Assembly (NCBI GenBank): GCA_019648995.1
Contig: BLXT01005284.1
Coordinates: 714,738 to 734,806, forward strand
DNA from: Plakobranchus ocellatus
Taxonomy: Eukaryota > Mollusca > Gastropoda > Plakobranchidae
Length of the DNA: 20,069 nucleotides
Reading direction: 5' to 3'
In this document: positions 16,913-20,069 of the stretch, piece by piece
How the letters are laid out: each line of letters begins with the position of its first letter
Position numbering within the stretch: position 1 is the first letter of the stretch
Made by a program: the position numbers and the translations under genes
The notes under the pieces: model-generated
Seen by the model: only the letters and a program-made list of their open reading frames with translations
What the model was told of the DNA's origin: nothing
Databases searched by the model: none

Positions 16913-17052
16913 CAGAGATGGGCACAACTCACCCCCAAAAAATCCTGAGGTAGTCTTATGTATTATACATACATACATTAATACAATATATATTTTGTCA
17001 GTTGGAAAAAAAATCCGGAATTCAGGAAAAATCCTGAGAATGCCCATTTCTG
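16913..17052. mobile_element. 140-bp hAT-like MITE
   Basis: The left end CAGAGATGGGCA and inverted right end CAGAAATGGGCA match at 11 of 12, and the element is flanked by GTTATT on both sides (16907-16912 and 17053-17058). CAGRGATGGGCA-type ends are typical of hAT transposons, although most of those make 8-bp duplications. Inside, the motif AAAAATCCTGAG occurs near both ends in the same orientation. There is no coding capacity. Confidence 0.65.
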
Positions 17053-17058
17053 GTTATT

Positions 17059-19703
17059 GTAACCCTTGATTCAATATAAAAGTAAAAGATTAATCAGTGC
17101 TCATAGCAAGAAACATTCTGCTATAAGATTCTTAAACAATTTCACAAGAAAGGAAAAAAATAGTTTCGCTGAAGTGTTTATGAAACTTGATGGCTTTCTT
17201 TCTATGCCTTTATTAAATATTTTATCTCATGGGACAAAGGCAAAAGGAAACAGGTTTACATTTCACAACTTACAAGTGAGTATCAGTACAGATTTGAAGA
17301 GGAAAATCTACATTCAAAATGTCATGTGCGAGGGACTAAAACCATCCTTAGAGTTATATTAATTGTACAGAAAGGTTACATATAACAATTGTGAGAACAA
17401 TGCAAACATTTCATAATTCTTGTTATAAGCAAAATTAAAACTCGCATGTTGATGAAAATATAGGGATACAATGTGCATCTAGAACAACAGTAGGCAAAAA
17501 ATTGAGACCTAAAAATAAAATAAATTTTTTCATATGAGTGTTTTTTTTCACAATGTTCTCAATCTGATACTAGTGGTGTTTGTATCAAATTGAGTGATGA
17601 TTTAATCATCCAATGTAGTGAAGAAAATTTGTGTGGATAACAATGTATTTTAATGGATTAGCATTTTTAAAAAATGTCAAATATTTTAATAATAATTTCA
17701 ATGAGGATCCTAAAAAAAACATTTATTTGAGACCTACGTGGTACATGTATGTTAAATCTAGTTTAGAATGGTACTTATAAGTAGTTGATAATATTTTAAA
17801 GCTAAATAAATTTGCTCATTGAAATGTTAAATAATTAAATAAGTAAGCTAATGTTAAACAGATATTTTCAAGAGAAAGTACAATATTTAGTTTTAAAAAA
17901 ATGAATAATTAATATTCATCATGGTGGTAATATATATTATACATATCTAGAAAACAACACGCATAAATGAAACAAACAATTTATGTTGTTAATAAAATAA
18001 TACTAAAATCCTCATGCATACTAAAAATCTGTAATGTAACACAATGTATTAAAAAGTCAAAGTTATTGCATGTACTGTAAATAAAGATGCTGCAGAGGTG
18101 TTAAAACCACACAATGCACAGCAAGAAATGTCATCAACAAACTTTTGTGAAATTACTACAAAGATGAACCCTGGGTTACAATACAGTGTTTTCAAGTATT
18201 TTACAGCCATTTATACATTGTAAATGCATTGTATTATATTAATTTTATTCATGGCTAGGTCATAAAACAAGAGAAGAAAAAGATGGAAGATAGAAAACAA
18301 AAATATCTAAAATACTTTCCCCTAATCATTTAGAAGATATCTCAGTTCTTGAAATGTTACCATGCGAAGAAATTTCTTCACACACAGAAGTAAGAGAACA
18401 GAAATTCTGCAGTCTTTAATGAAGTGGAAAAAAGAAAAGAGCTACTGTTAGTGTTATTTTTTTTGCATGTTTTAAATACATTCACCTCAATTTTTGACAA
18501 AGTGTTTTTTTTAAATTGGAAACTAGACATAAAAGTTTGCAAGGTAAAAAGAACACATTGAAAGAAATCTGAAGATCCCCAACAAAATACATAGGTTTTG
18601 GAAATGTCTGCATGATCTATTTTTTTTGGGAGTGAATTAAGACCAGACAGAACAAAACATTTGAATTGAACAGTCATCAGTATGAATCACGTGCACTGGC
18701 CATTAGCATAGCAAACACTATGTAAGTTGTTATGCCTCCAGACCAATCCAAATGAGTTGGAGGTCGAATTCGGAACACTTTACACCACTGATAGTTAAAC
18801 TAGAGCCCAAAACAACACTCAACTTTTAGATATAATAGAAGTCTTGAGATGAAGAAAACTGGGAGAGAGAGTAATTCTGTCCCAGGATTTTTAAGACTGG
18901 TGTGTGTGTATGGGGGGGGGACGGCAAGGGGTATTCAGTTAACAGAAACAACAAAAGCAGTGAGAAGGAAAATGAAAATATATACAGTTTAATTTTAACA
19001 GCATTGCATGCAATACATTTTACGAGACTAAAAAACACCAGTCTTAAGACATAAGTACTTGCTACTTCATAAACTTTCCCTCCAAGAGAAATCAATGACA
19101 CTTTTTTAAAGTTGACCTTCCAATGTATTCTTTGTCATTTCTATTTCAAAACTAAGGTGAACAAAAATTGTCACAAGGAGTTGAAAAAAATCACTGAACT
19201 CACAAGTGCTACAGATTATTTTCAGATGTTTACAGTTACTTTTTTTCATTATAATTTAATGCAAATTCATAAACAATCATTATGGCTTACAATACGTTTT
19301 CAACACAAATATATATAAGAAATATTGCAAAAAAAAGAAGAACCTGAGATGGAATGGGTAAGGTTGAATTCAGCGATTTTAAGACAAAATATGGAACTGA
19401 TTTCATCACACATTTCAAAGCAAATTATATTTGTGTCTTTACATCATATTCTTTACACGACTAGTGAATCTATCTGTACCAATATTTCTTTATTTGGAAC
19501 CTGTGGCCCAGAAAATTTCAGAATTCATCTTTTTTAAATTCAAGTAAAAATATAAACCTTGGAAAATCCAAGTCAAAGCATAAAACAATAAATACATGTA
19601 GATACCTGTGAATGTGTAAAACAAATACAAGAACAGGTATTTCAATTCAACAATTTGTTTGCTTGGCCAGCACAAGGGGAGAAAGAAAAAAAACCCAACA
19701 CTT

Positions 19704-19744
<41 letters not shown>

Positions 19745-19986
19745 TAAGGTGCAAAATAACTTATAAGAGTGGATCTAAAAATCACCTTGAAATTTTTTTT
19801 TTTCAAAACAGATTCAAAATGATAACATTAAAAACAAGGAATTTTTTATCATAGAGTCAAAACAGGGAGAAACACAGCCACTACCTTAGAAAATAAATAT
19901 TGATAACATAAGAACATTATAACCTGCAGTACTCAATGCAAGAAACAAGTATATTAGTCAAAAAGATTCTACTGTATAAAATTATT
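17059..19986. other. Long AT-rich stretch without recognised gene
   Basis: Short open frames on both strands (17066-17362 +, 18378-18677 -, 18826-19101 -) have no recognisable motif and look like chance frames. A G9 run lies at 18912-18920 next to a GT repeat, and an A35 run at 19708-19742. It could be a long 3' UTR or intron of a neighbouring gene, but nothing shows this directly. Confidence 0.6.
19708..19742. repeat. A35 homopolymer
   Basis: An uninterrupted run of 35 A. It could be the tail of a retroposed copy, but no target duplication or recognisable body was found upstream. Confidence 0.9.
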
Positions 19987-20069
19987 CAGACCTGCCAACC
20001 CCAAATTGTTCTCACAGGAATATTCACCTCTACTCACAGGAATTTAGAAAGCCTCACAGGAATATGCCA
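19987..20069. mobile_element. Possible left end of a repeat element, cut by the window edge
   Basis: Sequence beginning CAGACCTGCCAACCCCAAAT has the look of a hAT-type terminus, and CTCACAGGAAT occurs three times at 20011, 20033 and 20053 within 55 bp. The other end would lie beyond the window, so neither inverted repeat nor target duplication can be checked. Confidence 0.3.

Noticed and set aside
17066..17362. 98-codon + strand open frame
   Set aside because: It starts close to the hAT-like element, has no recognisable domain and no splice or promoter support.
18378..18677. 99-codon - strand open frame
   Set aside because: F/S/K-rich composition reflects A/T-rich DNA; no motif or family resemblance.
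18826..19101. 91-codon - strand open frame with a hydrophobic stretch
   Set aside because: The FSFSFSLLLLFLL run comes from purine-rich + strand sequence and the PPHTHTP part from the G-run/GT repeat, so it is simple-sequence derived.

Overview
The window is AT-rich animal nuclear DNA. It carries short exons with GT/AG introns, homopolymer tracts and many small mobile elements. One host gene is clear: most of the tafazzin gene (cardiolipin transacylase, mitochondrial) on the + strand. Seven exons (186-314, 1070-1282, 3877-3918, 4893-4955, 7072-7124, 8157-8234, 11609-11710) join without a frame break into 225 codons ending in a TGA stop. The 5' exon or exons, with the start codon and N-terminal membrane segment, lie left of the window. 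The protein lacks the extra insert of the long human isoform and differs from vertebrates about as much as an invertebrate protein would. Repeated AGATCTAGATCT tracts and the mix of elements fit a mollusc or other lophotrochozoan, but that placement is inference only.

The introns hold most of the unusual content. Intron 2 carries a 759-bp TA-flanked, non-autonomous Tc1/mariner-pogo-like element (1816-2574). Intron 5 carries a decayed non-LTR retrotransposon (about 7132-7930) that begins within about 10 nt of the exon's splice donor. Intron 6 begins with a ~223-bp tandem duplication that includes the 3' end of the exon and its donor. The second copy contains a 262-bp inverted-repeat MITE (8539-8800), and the first copy preserves the empty site. 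Further into intron 6 lies a decayed coding region of unknown, probably transposon-related origin (about 9340-10690), split by a 159-bp tRNA-derived SINE with 12-bp target duplications.

Downstream of the stop codon (11711 onward) is the 3' UTR or flanking DNA, with candidate poly(A) signals at 12116 and 13191. Next come a second SINE (13802-14057, 11-bp target duplications), a low-complexity acidic/serine open frame (15527-15847, open on both strands), a possible ~945-bp inverted-repeat element (15957-16900), a 140-bp hAT-like MITE (16913-17052), and a long AT-rich tract with no recognisable gene. The window ends in what may be the start of another repeat. I found no rRNA, functional tRNA, CRISPR array or prokaryotic-style operon. 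No novel multi-gene system is visible; what deserves a second look is the nested element history and its effect on the tafazzin splice sites.
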